This document shows, in pieces, positions 1 through 9,600 of a stretch of DNA of 32,737 bases. Positions within the stretch are counted from its first letter, which is position 1; the number at the start of each line of letters is the position of its first letter. The translations under genes and the position numbers were made by a program. The notes beneath the pieces are model-generated. The model worked only from the letters and a program-made list of their open reading frames with translations. It ran no database searches and was not told the origin of the DNA. This DNA comes from Bacteroidales bacterium (lineage in GTDB: Bacteria > Bacteroidota > Bacteroidia > Bacteroidales > UBA932): NCBI GenBank assembly GCA_030695025.1, contig JAUYTX010000035.1, positions 1-32,737 on the forward strand, read 5' to 3'.

Positions 1-51
1 GATGCCAAGCGTCGCAAAGTTCTGGAAGAGCTCAACGCACTTGCCGAGTAA
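1..51 (+). CDS. 3' end of an unidentified protein gene
   Basis: The first 16 codons read DAKRRKVLEELNALAE and end in TAA at 49-51. The start lies outside the window. The residues are highly charged and would form an amphipathic C-terminal helix, which is too little to identify a family. The last bases of this gene and its stop codon overlap the left arm of the inverted repeat at 47-195. The frame assignment rests only on its coding-like composition and on ending at the repeat border. Confidence 0.5.
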   Translation, partial: DAKRRKVLEELNALAE

Positions 52-195
52 ATCTCCGCGCCACTTTTGGATATATTGCTATATCTCAATAGTTTGAAAA
101 ATAGACCTTGAATTAAAAAAATATAAAATTAAAAAGTCTCATTTGTAATATGCTTGATAACAAATAGTTGAACAAAAGTGGCGCGGAGATTTACT
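47..195. repeat. 149-bp element with 23-bp perfect terminal inverted repeats (dispersed repeat copy A)
   Basis: Positions 47-69 and 173-195 are exact reverse complements of each other over 23 bp; the core reads ATCTCCGCGCCACTTTTG on the left arm. The interior is AT-rich and non-coding. The left 107 bases (49-155) match, in the opposite orientation, a second copy at 16741-16846. Shared blocks are the outer 21 bp, a central AAAATAGAC and an inner AAAAAGTCTCATTT. The right arm lies upstream of the UDP-glucose dehydrogenase gene. The structure resembles a MITE-like or other small non-autonomous repeat, but no target-site duplication is evident. It could instead be a conserved transcript 3'-end structure. 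Confidence 0.75.
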
Positions 196-270
196 GCTTG
201 TCCGAATTTCTTCGTAAATTCACCTTGCATACACAGAATAGCACTACAACAAAACCTTAATCTTAAAATT

Positions 271-1770
271 ATGAACCCAAAAGTTATCAAAAATATTTGC
301 TGCATAGGTGCAGGATATGTGGGCGGTCCGACGATGACAGTTATCGCACAAAAGTGCCCTGACATCAAGGTTACAATTGTAGATGTTAACAAGGAGAAAA
401 TCGCTCGCTGGAACGGTCAGGATCTTGATAATTTACCCATTTATGAGGTTGGTCTTAAAGATATTGTATCTGAAGTAAGGGGTAAAAATCTCTTCTTTTC
501 TGAAGATGTCGAAAGTGCAATTAAAGAGGCGCAAATGATCTTCATTTCCGTAAACACCCCTACCAAAACATATGGACAGGGCAAGGGAATGGCAGCCGAT
601 CTTAAATATATTGAGTTGTGTGCAAGGCAAATAGCCGCTGTTGCAACTGATGACAAGATTGTCGTGGAAAAATCTACAATACCTGTTCGTACTGCACAGA
701 CTCTTAAGAATATACTGGATAATACCGGAAGTAAAGTTAAGTTTCAGATTCTTTCAAATCCCGAATTTCTTGCAGAGGGTACCGCAGTAAAAGATCTGCT
801 CAATCCCGACAGAGTTCTCATTGGAGGGGAAGAGAGTGAAGAGGGTCAGGCAGCAATCGAATCTTTGGCTGCAATATATGCCAGATGGATACCACAGGAG
901 AGAATCATTCGCACAAATGTTTGGAGTAGTGAGCTTTCTAAGCTGACAGCAAATGCATTTCTTGCGCAAAGAATTTCATCAATTAATGCTATTTCGGCAC
1001 TGTGCGAAAAAACAGGAGCTGATGTGGAGGAGGTTTCACGTGCCATTGGTATGGACAGCCGCATAGGGTCAAAATTTCTTACGGCATCTGTTGGATTTGG
1101 AGGTTCATGTTTCCAGAAGGATATTCTTAATCTGGTTTATATAAGCAGAACATTGGGACTTAGAGAGGTAGCTGATTACTGGGAGCAGGTTCTTAAGATA
1201 AACGATTATCAAAAGAGCCGTTTCGCTCAAAACATTATCTCCACTCTATTCAATACAGTATCCGACAAAAAGATAGCCTTCCTGGGATGGGCATTTAAAA
1301 AGGAGACAAACGACACCCGAGAGAGTGCTGCCATTTATGTTGCCTGGGAGTTGCTTCAGGATCAGGCCGAAGTACATATATATGATCCAAAAGTAAAGCC
1401 TGAACAGATTTTCAGTGATCTTAAAACAGTTTCCGGAGGAGCTTTTGTTTGCGGCAAAAGCGATTTGACAAATTCTCAAAATAATCTATCAGAAAGTAAC
1501 AGTTTGTGTGAAGGCAGCTATTTGACAGGGGTTTTCAAATGTAACTGCCCGGGAATCGGAATAGTATATGTCCACAATGACCCATATTCTGCGATGGAGA
1601 GTGCTCACGCAGTGGCAGTTATTACTGAATGGGACGAGTTTGCAGAATATGACTGGCAACGGATTTACGATAACATGAAAAAACCGTCATTTTTATTTGA
1701 CGGCAGAAATCTGCTTAACCACTCTGCTCTTCGGAATATCGGGTTCAAGACTTACGCAATCGGTCGCTGA
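271..1770 (+). CDS. ugd: UDP-glucose 6-dehydrogenase, animal-type
   Basis: This enzyme should oxidise UDP-glucose to UDP-glucuronate with two NAD+ in the cytoplasm, supplying uronic acid for surface polysaccharide. The ATG at 271 gives 499 residues and places the Rossmann motif GAGYVGG directly at the N-terminus; the frame is open upstream to 178, but that stretch lies partly in the repeat arm and looks non-coding. The catalytic Cys280 is in [10 protein letters not shown]. The spacing and sequence ([39 protein letters not shown]) follow the animal enzyme closely rather than the shorter classical bacterial Ugd. About 33 extra residues are inserted around 387-432, between the DPKV motif and the C-terminal domain, and carry four Cys (394, 413, 424, 426). 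It is convergent with the AraC-type gene, 22 bp away. Confidence 0.93.
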   Translation: MNPKVIKNICCIGAGYVGGPTMTVIAQKCPDIKVTIVDVNKEKIARWNGQDLDNLPIYEVGLKDIVSEVRGKNLFFSEDVESAIKEAQMIFISVNTPTKTYGQGKGMAADLKYIELCARQIAAVATDDKIVVEKSTIPVRTAQTLKNILDNTGSKVKFQILSNPEFLAEGTAVKDLLNPDRVLIGGEESEEGQAAIESLAAIYARWIPQERIIRTNVWSSELSKLTANAFLAQRISSINAISALCEKTGADVEEVSRAIGMDSRIGSKFLTASVGFGGSCFQKDILNLVYISRTLGLREVADYWEQVLKINDYQKSRFAQNIISTLFNTVSDKKIAFLGWAFKKETNDTRESAAIYVAWELLQDQAEVHIYDPKVKPEQIFSDLKTVSGGAFVCGKSDLTNSQNNLSESNSLCEGSYLTGVFKCNCPGIGIVYVHNDPYSAMESAHAVAVITEWDEFAEYDWQRIYDNMKKPSFLFDGRNLLNHSALRNIGFKTYAIGR

Positions 1771-1792
1771 TAATTAGCATTCCCTCCGCAAT

Positions 1793-2632
1793 TTACCCCC
1801 ATGCTTTGGCAGTACCTTTGCGAATTTCAGTTGGAGGTGCCCCTAAATGCATTTTGCAAAAGCGGTTGAAATGAGAATAATCTGTGAAGTTGTATCTCTT
1901 CATTATCTCAGCAATGCTTTTATTTGTCTCAACTAGTTTTCGATTAATCTCGTCTGCTCTTTTGGCAATTATCCATTGATATGGCGAAACTCCAAACAGC
2001 TCCTGAAATCTTCTGTTGAATGTGCTTGGCGAAAGTTTAGAAGCTACAATTATCTCCTCAAGCCCTCTGTTCCTGTATGAATTCATTATAAACTTATAAA
2101 AATCAAGAACCTCTCTGTCCATTGCAACAAAAAACTGATACAGCTCCTTTTTTGAGAAACACTTTTCAAGAAGTGCAATCAGATCTGTCTGCAATTTGTC
2201 CTGAAGATGTTGAGATATCTCTTTATTATGAGACAACTTCTGCTTAATGTCAAATAGATATGAGTCAACATGAGGATGGGTAGGCAACCATGGCATCTGG
2301 TAAAGAAACTTTGTCCTCTTCAAACCTTTTGTATTCTTTAGCCTGTTGTAAAACTTTAACCATTCATCATTCAGGCAAACCCTTATTATTTTTGCATCTG
2401 AAATAGCCTCAAGTTTATAATCATCTTGTTTTAAGATAAAGAAAGTGTTTTCGCTGTAATAATACTCCTTGTATATTTCTGCCATTATTCTTATCCTTCC
2501 CGACAATACAAATAATATCATATCGCCAAATTTACATCCGATTTTACATGATGTCCCTTTGGTTATAGCCCCATAACAGAAGCCCTTGTTCCCAGGCTCC
2601 ATTTTTGAATCAGCCCTGGTTATGATCTCCAT
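1793..2632 (-). CDS. AraC-family transcriptional regulator
   Basis: The protein has 279 residues. The C-terminal part, about 175-272, is a two-helix-turn-helix AraC DNA-binding domain with the typical second-helix run TFNRRFQELFGVSPYQWI and the closing segment YNFTDYSHFNRFCKMHLGAPP. The N-terminal part, about 1-165, looks like the small cupin-type sensing domain of many Bacteroidetes AraC regulators and has no ligand motif I recognise. The gene converges on ugd. Its 5' side faces the mannose-1-phosphate guanylyltransferase gene across a gap of about 420 bp, so a regulatory role over either polysaccharide-precursor gene is possible but only inferred. An internal ATG at codon 11 is an alternative start. 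Confidence 0.85.
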   Translation of the reverse strand: MEIITRADSKMEPGNKGFCYGAITKGTSCKIGCKFGDMILFVLSGRIRIMAEIYKEYYYSENTFFILKQDDYKLEAISDAKIIRVCLNDEWLKFYNRLKNTKGLKRTKFLYQMPWLPTHPHVDSYLFDIKQKLSHNKEISQHLQDKLQTDLIALLEKCFSKKELYQFFVAMDREVLDFYKFIMNSYRNRGLEEIIVASKLSPSTFNRRFQELFGVSPYQWIIAKRADEINRKLVETNKSIAEIMKRYNFTDYSHFNRFCKMHLGAPPTEIRKGTAKAWG

Positions 2633-2700
2633 GTTGGTTATTATTAAGTATCGGAATAATTATCCCATCTATTTCAGTAGAAGCATTACTGATTAATTAA

Positions 2701-2742
2701 AAAGTGGAATTCCGGTAACCATTTTGTTTATTTTTCCACTTT
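2701..2742. repeat. Inverted repeat in the AraC-manC intergenic region
   Basis: The stretch 2633-3054 has no gene. Within it, AAAGTGGA at 2701-2708 pairs with TCCACTTT at 2735-2742 across 26 bases, and the left side also holds two small palindromes (GGAATTCC and GGTAACC). It lies about 70 bp upstream of the AraC-type start codon and could be an operator. There is no U-tract arguing for a terminator. The rest of the gap is AT-rich with no feature beyond the promoter candidate at 2984-3015. Confidence 0.35.
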
Positions 2743-2983
2743 CAGCAAATCAACACAAATATTTCTGAAAATATCCCGCTATGAATTTAAGAATTAATGA
2801 TGACTTATGAAATAGTTTTACTTGTCATTTTCTGTCATTGTAAAATTAACTTCAGGTTGAAATCTGTTGATTAGTAGCAATTAAGATAAGCAAGTTTCAA
2901 ATAATTAAAAAATCTACTTAATAGGCTGAAAATAAATTGCTTAATAAAAGTTTTGGCAAATTATAAATTCATCCATTTGCTTG

Positions 2984-3015
2984 TTTGTAATCTCTTCATA
3001 TATTGAATATCTTTA
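2984..3015 (+). promoter_or_regulatory. Candidate Bacteroidetes-type promoter for manC
   Basis: TTTG at 2984-2987 and TATCTTTA at 3008-3015 are separated by 20 bp. The Bacteroides consensus is TTTG near -33 and TAnnTTTG near -7 with about 19-21 bp between, so only the last base of the -7 box differs. The predicted start of transcription would leave a leader of about 30 nt before the ATG at 3055. Confidence 0.45.
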
Positions 3016-3054
3016 TACCAAATTTTTAAACTGTTTTTTTCATTTTAGTTCTAT

Positions 3055-4125
3055 ATGAGCATGTATCTTAATTCGACAACGGAGAATCTCGTCGTACTTA
3101 TCATGGCCGGAGGCTCAGGAGAGAGGTTTTGGCCACTCTCAACCAGCGAAAAACCAAAACAGTTGCTCAGGCTAATTGACAGCGAGAGATCTCTGATAAA
3201 GATGACGGTTGATCGTATTCTTCCTCTTACAAGTGCAGAAAGAATTTTTATTGGGACAAATGCCATTCAGGCGAAAGCAGTAATTGAGGAGCTCCCTGAA
3301 CTGCCTGAAAAAAATATTCTTATAGAACCGGCATTCAGAGATACTGCGGCAGCAATCGGATTTGGAGCAGTTGTAATTGAAAAAATGTTTCCCGGATCAA
3401 CAATGATTGTACTTGCATCTGACCACATTATCAAGAGTGAAGAGGAGTTCAGAAATGATGTAATGGCTGCCGTTGAGTGCGCTCAGAGCGAGAATAGTAT
3501 AGTAACGCTGGGTATCAAGCCCTCTAAACCGGAAACCGGTTACGGCTACCTTCAGGTTGAGCATGCAAATAAATCGCCTCTTAAAGTGTTGAGGTTTTGC
3601 GAAAAGCCCTCTCTTGATAAGGCGGTAGAGTATGTAAACTCAGGTAATTATCTGTGGAACAGCGGTATGTTCATTTTTAAAATTGCAGTAATCATGGAGG
3701 CATTTAAAAATTTGCTTCCTGATCATTACAGACTGTTTAAAGAGATTGAGCAGATAGAGGATATTACAAATGAGGCCGGTATTGAAAAACTGACCGCAAT
3801 TTTTTCACAGTTTACCAAAATATCAATTGATTTTGGAATAATGGAGAAATTTCAGAACATCAAGGTTGTACCTTCTGATTTTGGATGGAGTGATATTGGC
3901 AGTTATACGGCGTTGCCTGAATTCTTCCGGTTAAACGAAAACTCAAGCGTAATTAAAGGAGTGACAGTAAATGAAATAGATTCTCATGGAAACATTATTA
4001 TAAGCACAACCGGGAAAAAGATTTCACTCTTGGGCATTGAAGATTCAATAATTGTAGATACTCCTGACAATATTCTTATTTGCAGCAAAAAAGAGGCTCA
4101 GAACATTAAAAAGCTGTTAAAATAA
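3055..4125 (+). CDS. manC: Mannose-1-phosphate guanylyltransferase
   Basis: The enzyme should join mannose 1-phosphate and GTP into GDP-mannose, the precursor of mannose and fucose residues in polysaccharides. The 356-residue protein has the nucleotidyltransferase signature GGSGERFWPLS at 19-29, then KPKQLL, ASDHII, the sugar-binding stretch NSGMFIF and the FGWSDIGS motif typical of GDP-mannose pyrophosphorylases. The length matches the single-domain form; the phosphomannose isomerase domain of the bifunctional enzyme is absent. It stands alone with a candidate promoter just upstream and is followed by a 160-bp gap before the MFS gene. An internal Met at codon 3 is an equally possible start. 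Confidence 0.9.
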   Translation: MSMYLNSTTENLVVLIMAGGSGERFWPLSTSEKPKQLLRLIDSERSLIKMTVDRILPLTSAERIFIGTNAIQAKAVIEELPELPEKNILIEPAFRDTAAAIGFGAVVIEKMFPGSTMIVLASDHIIKSEEEFRNDVMAAVECAQSENSIVTLGIKPSKPETGYGYLQVEHANKSPLKVLRFCEKPSLDKAVEYVNSGNYLWNSGMFIFKIAVIMEAFKNLLPDHYRLFKEIEQIEDITNEAGIEKLTAIFSQFTKISIDFGIMEKFQNIKVVPSDFGWSDIGSYTALPEFFRLNENSSVIKGVTVNEIDSHGNIIISTTGKKISLLGIEDSIIVDTPDNILICSKKEAQNIKKLLK

Positions 4126-4162
4126 GTAGTGCACATTCCAGTGCCAAATTCACAATATTTAA

Positions 4163-4224
4163 GGACAAATCGGGGAAAAGTCAAATCACTTTTGGACAAA
4201 TCAGCAAAAAGTCAATTTCATTTG
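4163..4224. repeat. Two imperfect 31-bp direct repeats
   Basis: Two adjacent units begin with GGACAAATC at 4163 and at 4194 and share the later block AAAAGTCAA. They lie in the gap before the MFS gene, whose GTG start is at 4286. They could be binding sites or a recent slippage duplication. Confidence 0.5.
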
Positions 4225-4285
4225 CAAAAACAAAAACCTTTATTGCGAATTAGCTGTTATATAGTGAAATTAATAACAAACTAGT

Positions 4286-5515
4286 GTGACAACAAACTGG
4301 AAAAAGACTTTTGCAATAATCTGGGCGGGACAACTCTTTTCGACCCTTAGCAGTACAGTCGTAGGTTATGCCGTCATCTTCTGGATGAGCATTGAGACAG
4401 GTTCGGCTGAGGTGCTTGCACTTGCCACAATTGCAACTCTCTTGCCTCAGCTTGTCTTGGGCTTATTCACAGGCGTTTTGGTGGACAGATGGGACAGAAG
4501 AAAAACGATGATTTTTGCAGACCTCTTTATTGCAATGTGCTCGGGAATTATGGCTCTGCTGTTCTGGATGGGAGAAACTTCAACCGGTTACATCTACCTA
4601 CTGTTGGCACTTCGCTCAATTGGTAGCGCATTTCACGTCCCGGCAATGCAGGCCTCTACCCCACTCATAGCCCCTGAATCACAACTGATGAGGGTAGCAG
4701 GTGTTAATCAGTCAATTTTCTCTTTAAGCACAATTGCCGGTCCCGCTATTGCTGCTCTTTTTGTAAGCACACTCTCCATGACTCATGCACTGTTGTTTGA
4801 TGTCCTGGGTGCCATATTAGCAACCATCTCACTTATAATGGTTAAGATACCTAACCCTGTAAAAAAGGAGGGGAGCGAAGAGGCTGGTGCAATGTTGAGA
4901 GAGTTTAAAGAGGGGTTCCGGGCTCTGTTGCATATGCCGGGACTCAAATGGCTCTTTATTTTCATTGTTCTTGCCACATTCTTTATTGTGCCTGTTGCTA
5001 CTATTTTTCCGCTTATGACCCTGGACCATTTTAATGGTTCAACTTACCAGATGAGTCTGATAGAGATCGTTTGGGGAGTGGGAATGTTAGCAGGGGGTGG
5101 AATAATGAGTCTTCCAAGATTCAATTTCAATAAGATTGTACTCATTAATATGATGTACATTATATTAGGCCTCACTTTCTTTTTCTCAGGGTTTCTCTCT
5201 CCTCAAGGGTTTCTCTTTTTCGCAATTTTCACAACAATTGGAGGTATTGCAGCTGCAATCTTCCATGGATCATTTACCGTTGTGATGCAAACATCGCTTG
5301 ACCCGGCCGTAATGGGGAGGGCCTTTTCAATTTTTGATACATTTACAATGATGCCGGCAATGATAGGTTTGCTTTTAACAGGCTATATAGCAGACCATAT
5401 TGGTATAAGCAATGCTTTTATTATCTCAGGAGGTGTGATAGCACTTATAGGGGCAATCTCATTTTTTGTACCTTCACTGATGCATTTGAATAAATCTGAA
5501 AATGTTACAAAATAA
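4286..5515 (+). CDS. MFS transporter, drug/macrolide-efflux-like
   Basis: This is a 409-residue integral membrane protein with about 12 hydrophobic segments, built like the DHA3/MFS_3 exporters. The conserved cytoplasmic loop GVLVDRWDRRKTM lies between helices 2 and 3, and an NQSIFSLSTIAGPAIAAL segment follows. The start is GTG at 4286. No ATG precedes the first helix, and the next Met, near codon 34, would delete it. The substrate is unknown. The gene overlaps the following dehydratase gene by 14 bp, so the two are probably translated from one mRNA. This raises the possibility that the exporter belongs to the sugar pathway, although members of this family are usually annotated as efflux pumps. 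Confidence 0.85.
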   Translation: MTTNWKKTFAIIWAGQLFSTLSSTVVGYAVIFWMSIETGSAEVLALATIATLLPQLVLGLFTGVLVDRWDRRKTMIFADLFIAMCSGIMALLFWMGETSTGYIYLLLALRSIGSAFHVPAMQASTPLIAPESQLMRVAGVNQSIFSLSTIAGPAIAALFVSTLSMTHALLFDVLGAILATISLIMVKIPNPVKKEGSEEAGAMLREFKEGFRALLHMPGLKWLFIFIVLATFFIVPVATIFPLMTLDHFNGSTYQMSLIEIVWGVGMLAGGGIMSLPRFNFNKIVLINMMYIILGLTFFFSGFLSPQGFLFFAIFTTIGGIAAAIFHGSFTVVMQTSLDPAVMGRAFSIFDTFTMMPAMIGLLLTGYIADHIGISNAFIISGGVIALIGAISFFVPSLMHLNKSENVTK

Positions 5516-6602
5516 AACAGTACTGATTACAGGCGGAACAGGCTCTTTCGGCAGCTCTTTAGTGAGACTGCTGATTACTTTCAATCCCAAGGAGATAAGA
5601 ATTTTATCCCGCAATTTTGAAAAGCAGCAAAGCCTTAAATCCGAGATTGAAGAGAGGATTGACGCTATTGGTAATAGAAATACTGAGAGTTTAAGAGGTT
5701 TAAAATTTGTAAGTGGAGATATTTCAGACAAATCAATTGTTAATGAGGCGGTAAAGGGTTGTGATATAATATTTCATACTGCCGCCCTGAAAGATGTATC
5801 CTATTGTGAGCAGCACCCTCTTGAAGCGTTGGAGGTTAATGTTTACGGCACAAACAACTTAATAGAGAGCGCAATAGAACATAGGGTTAAAAAGGTTGTG
5901 GTTGTGAGTACCGATAAGGCAGTTGCTCCGGCCGGGACTATGGGAATAACCAAGGCTATGATGGAGAGGGTTGTGCTTGCAAAATCTTCTGAAATTGAAA
6001 ACCAAGATATTGAAAACCTGAAAATTACGCTTCCTTCAACCTCGTTTGTAATAATAAGGTTCGGAAACCTCATGGGCTCTTCGGGAACTGTTGTTCCTCT
6101 CTTTATCAAACAGGTGAAAGAGGGTAAAAAGCTCACAGTTACAAATCCGCAAATGACCCGATTTATGATGACACTAAGCCAGGCGGCAGAGTATGCCCTA
6201 TTCGCTCTCGAAAAAGGCAATGACGGTGATATAATCATCCGCAACTCTCCTGCTCTCTCGATAGGAAATCTGGCCAGGGCAGTTATTGAACTATATGGTA
6301 AAAATTTGAAAAATGAGGAGTCTGACAGCACCTCACAGATAATAGTCACCGGTTCAAGGCCGGGGGAGAGACTTTTCGAAATAATGGCAAGTGAACAGGA
6401 GATGCTTAAAGCTGAGCAAATTGAGGATTCTATCTATCTGAGAATTCCGGCATTTAAAAGCCCCGGGAACTTATCAGGTTCAGATACAACAAGTGAAACA
6501 AAGCTCTCAGTACCGGATAATGTTACTCAACCCAAAGAGCTTAATTCCAGCAATATAGGCGAGCTCAATATTGAGGAGATTAAAAGCCTGATAAAGAAAT
6601 AA
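5502..6602 (+). CDS. UDP-N-acetylglucosamine 4,6-dehydratase-like (PseB/CapE/FlaA1 type)
   Basis: This is a 366-residue extended short-chain dehydrogenase of the Polysacc_synt_2 family. The nucleotide-binding motif GGTGSFG is at 11-17. The active site reads VVSTDKA at 134-140 and MGITK at 147-151, so the usual catalytic Tyr is Met147; this Met-Lys form is known from WbpM and CapE-like UDP-GlcNAc 4,6-dehydratases. The motif GSRPGERLFE near 315 is typical of the same family. The expected product is a 4-keto-6-deoxy-HexNAc nucleotide for capsule or O-antigen. A Ser/Thr/Asn-rich tail of about 45 residues extends the C-terminus. The gene overlaps the exporter gene and ends one base from the convergent peptidase gene. 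Confidence 0.82.
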   Translation: MLQNKTVLITGGTGSFGSSLVRLLITFNPKEIRILSRNFEKQQSLKSEIEERIDAIGNRNTESLRGLKFVSGDISDKSIVNEAVKGCDIIFHTAALKDVSYCEQHPLEALEVNVYGTNNLIESAIEHRVKKVVVVSTDKAVAPAGTMGITKAMMERVVLAKSSEIENQDIENLKITLPSTSFVIIRFGNLMGSSGTVVPLFIKQVKEGKKLTVTNPQMTRFMMTLSQAAEYALFALEKGNDGDIIIRNSPALSIGNLARAVIELYGKNLKNEESDSTSQIIVTGSRPGERLFEIMASEQEMLKAEQIEDSIYLRIPAFKSPGNLSGSDTTSETKLSVPDNVTQPKELNSSNIGELNIEEIKSLIKK

Positions 6603-6603
6603 T

Positions 6604-9600
6604 TCAATCAACCTTTATAAGCACAGGAGGAGGTAAAAGCATACTCTTGTCGAAAGGAATATCGGCCGATTTTGTCAATACACCGGTCTCTTTCACATCC
6701 CTCGCCTTAAAATCGGCAAATGAGTATGGTTCTCCGGCCAATTGCTTTATTCTTTTAACAATCAGCTCTCTGCTTGGTGCATTAATATAGGCAATGTTGT
6801 TTATCATCAAGCTTCCCGATTCGGGCCTCCACACTCCATATGCATAATAATAAGCCCCTTCATAGGCTCCAACATACGAATACAAAGGGTCACCAATAAA
6901 GTGCTTCCACAAAATTGTAGAGTAGTTATTTGTGAGGTCAACATTACGGAAATGGCTCCAACTCTGCCACGATCTTAAGCTGTTTTGCTCAGTCAGAGGA
7001 ATGGTTGTAGAGTTGGTTACATATTCATCTGCAAGTTTGCCAAATCCGTGACCTGCAGCCTCGTGCTGCAAAACTCCCCTGAAATCGTAGGGGTAAGGTC
7101 TGTCCGAAACCGGAGCAATAGCTATGGCTTTACCATCAGAATACAAGAAAGCAGTTCCGGCGTACCTTGTGCTGTTGGCAATCACAGTAATCAATGTCTC
7201 TGACAATGAAGAACTCAATGGAGCCTTGAGTGCGTACTCAAAACAGAGAGTGTTATTTGTTGACATTGAGGTTGATGGAGCTGGGTTATTGTATTTCGTT
7301 GAGAATTTTGTGTTTTTGGTTGTGGTTGCATCACTTATTCCACTCTCCTGTGAAAAAGCATATATGACATAAACATCAAAATAGCTTCTGTACGTTTTGT
7401 ATGGTTCAATTGAAAAGAAGTGACTTACGGCACTGTTCATATTGGACATAAATTTACCCTGCCCGATATCCTCAATTGTGTACCCATCACCAAGGAATAC
7501 AAGGTCAATTCCGTTACCTAAAGTAGAGCTTTGAACCTTTACATAATCACCATCTTTGTATGGGAAATTGTACTGGCTTATACCGAGGTTTGCTGTCAGA
7601 GTCTTACCGTTAAGTCTAAAAACTATTGACCCACTCCTTGTAACCGGAGTTGTGGAATATGGGTTAAAGGTGACTGTAATGCTTCTGGTTCCAACCCCTG
7701 TCGAGGGCGTAATACTAACCCATGTCGGCTTAGAGTCTATACTCCAGCTTCCCGAAGCCTCCAGTGTAAGGTTAAAGCTCTCTCCTGCGCCTGTTGAGAG
7801 CAATGAAGAGGTTGATAACGACAGAACATCCACAGGTGCAGAACCCTCTTCATATATTATTGAAAAGAAATCATACCCCCACCCGGTTGTTGATGTATAT
7901 GCCGAGAGCCTTCCAACGGGTACAATAAGAGAAGCTCCTGCTGCAATTCCTGTAAAAACTCCCGATAATGGAAACGGATTGGTGATTTTTGAGACAACCT
8001 GCAAAAGCGATGAGCAGCCAAAGAAGGCCTCCGCGCCAATTGTCGTAACTGAAGCCGGTAGTATTATTCCAGGAAGAGAAGTACACCCTTTAAAGGCCGC
8101 AGCTCCCAGAGTTGTAAGCGTATTTGGTAAAATTATATCATTCAGCGCAGTACAGCCGAAAAATGCTTCAGCTCCTATTACCACTAAATTTGAAGGGAGA
8201 ATTATGCTCAGCATACTCATCCCCGGGGTTCCGGTAACCTTAAAGGCACCCTGCGGAAGTGTGTTGTTTGACAATACTCCTGCAGAAATATCAAGAGATT
8301 CAACACTCCTGAGTGTTCCCCTTATAGTGGCGAAGTCATTTTCAGAGATATTACCCTCAATTTTCAGATCTCTGATTGCTGCCCTTTCGCTTAATGGTAT
8401 CATCTGGTCAAGAGACTCTCCGGCCTCAGGGCGAACAAGATATCCGGGATATATGTATTGCCTGACAATGGCGGTATCGGCTTTATTTGAGTATTTTACA
8501 ATAATTCTTGCCGTTCTCTCCGCTCCTGAATTGTTTTGAGAAATTGTAAATATATGCTCGTTTACCGGTAACTCAGCAGATTGGAAAGATTGTTGCCCGG
8601 TTTTAGTATTTTGGCCTGCAGTTTGCGAAACCCAGCCCGAACCACCTTCTACAACAATCTGATAATCTGCATTTGATGTCACCTTAACTATCTTTACACC
8701 GCCAGCCTTCTGAACATACAAGAACGATTTATCAATCTCGATAAAGGTTTTGGGTTTTTGATTTACTAATACGGTATCGGAAATTGTCCCACCCTTTTGT
8801 CTGAAAATGATGGTACTGCCTCTTGAGTCATAAGCACTGTTGGCACTTACATTAAATGTATGTGTTCCTGTCACAAGCCCCTTACTCTCAACATGGGTTA
8901 ACCATGTCACTGTTTGAGGAATTATAATATCAAACTGAATATTTGAAGAGGTCACGATGTTGAATGTACCTCCCACATCTTCCAGATTTACGATTTTAGG
9001 ATTGACAAAAATTGCATCTTTTTGCAATTGGTTAATAGTCAGCGTATCGGCCAGGGCGCTGTTCTTGTCTTTAAATATAACTTTTGCTGATCTGGCGTCA
9101 TATCCGCTATTTGGAGCAACGGTAATCAGGTGAGTGTAGGAGCTGAGTGCCTTTGTCCCTGTGTGTAACACCCATGGTGCGTCTGCGGGTAAGATTACAT
9201 CATATGAGATGTTTGACTTTAGCTCTACCTCTACAGTTGCTCCGGCACTTGGAACATTAACTGTTTTACTTGTAATTATTAGTGCGTCCTTCTGACTCTG
9301 GTTGATTGTTACGCTGGACACCAGAGTTTCTGCTGTCACGGTAATTGTCACGCTTCTTGAGGAGTAGCTGTTATTTGCCCCGATTGTAACATTAACCATA
9401 GCATCTCCTTTGCCTGATAATTTCGAAACTGTACACCAGGGTTCAGATACTTTTACTGTCCATACCGTATTTGATTGAATGGAAATTGAAGTTTGGCCTC
9501 CTGAATCGCCGAATGAAGAGGTCATGACAGAAAGCGTCAGAGTAGGATCTTTTTTACAGCCAGAAACAACTGAAATAATTGATAATGTAGCTATTACGAT

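Noticed and set aside
178-270. N-terminal extension of the UDP-glucose dehydrogenase from GTG at 178
   Set aside because: It starts inside the right arm of the repeat and adds 31 residues that have no counterpart in the family as I know it.
7556-8539. 327-codon open frame on the plus strand
   Set aside because: It lies entirely antisense to the M64 lipoprotein gene, whose domains are well defined, and its translation shows no recognisable motif.
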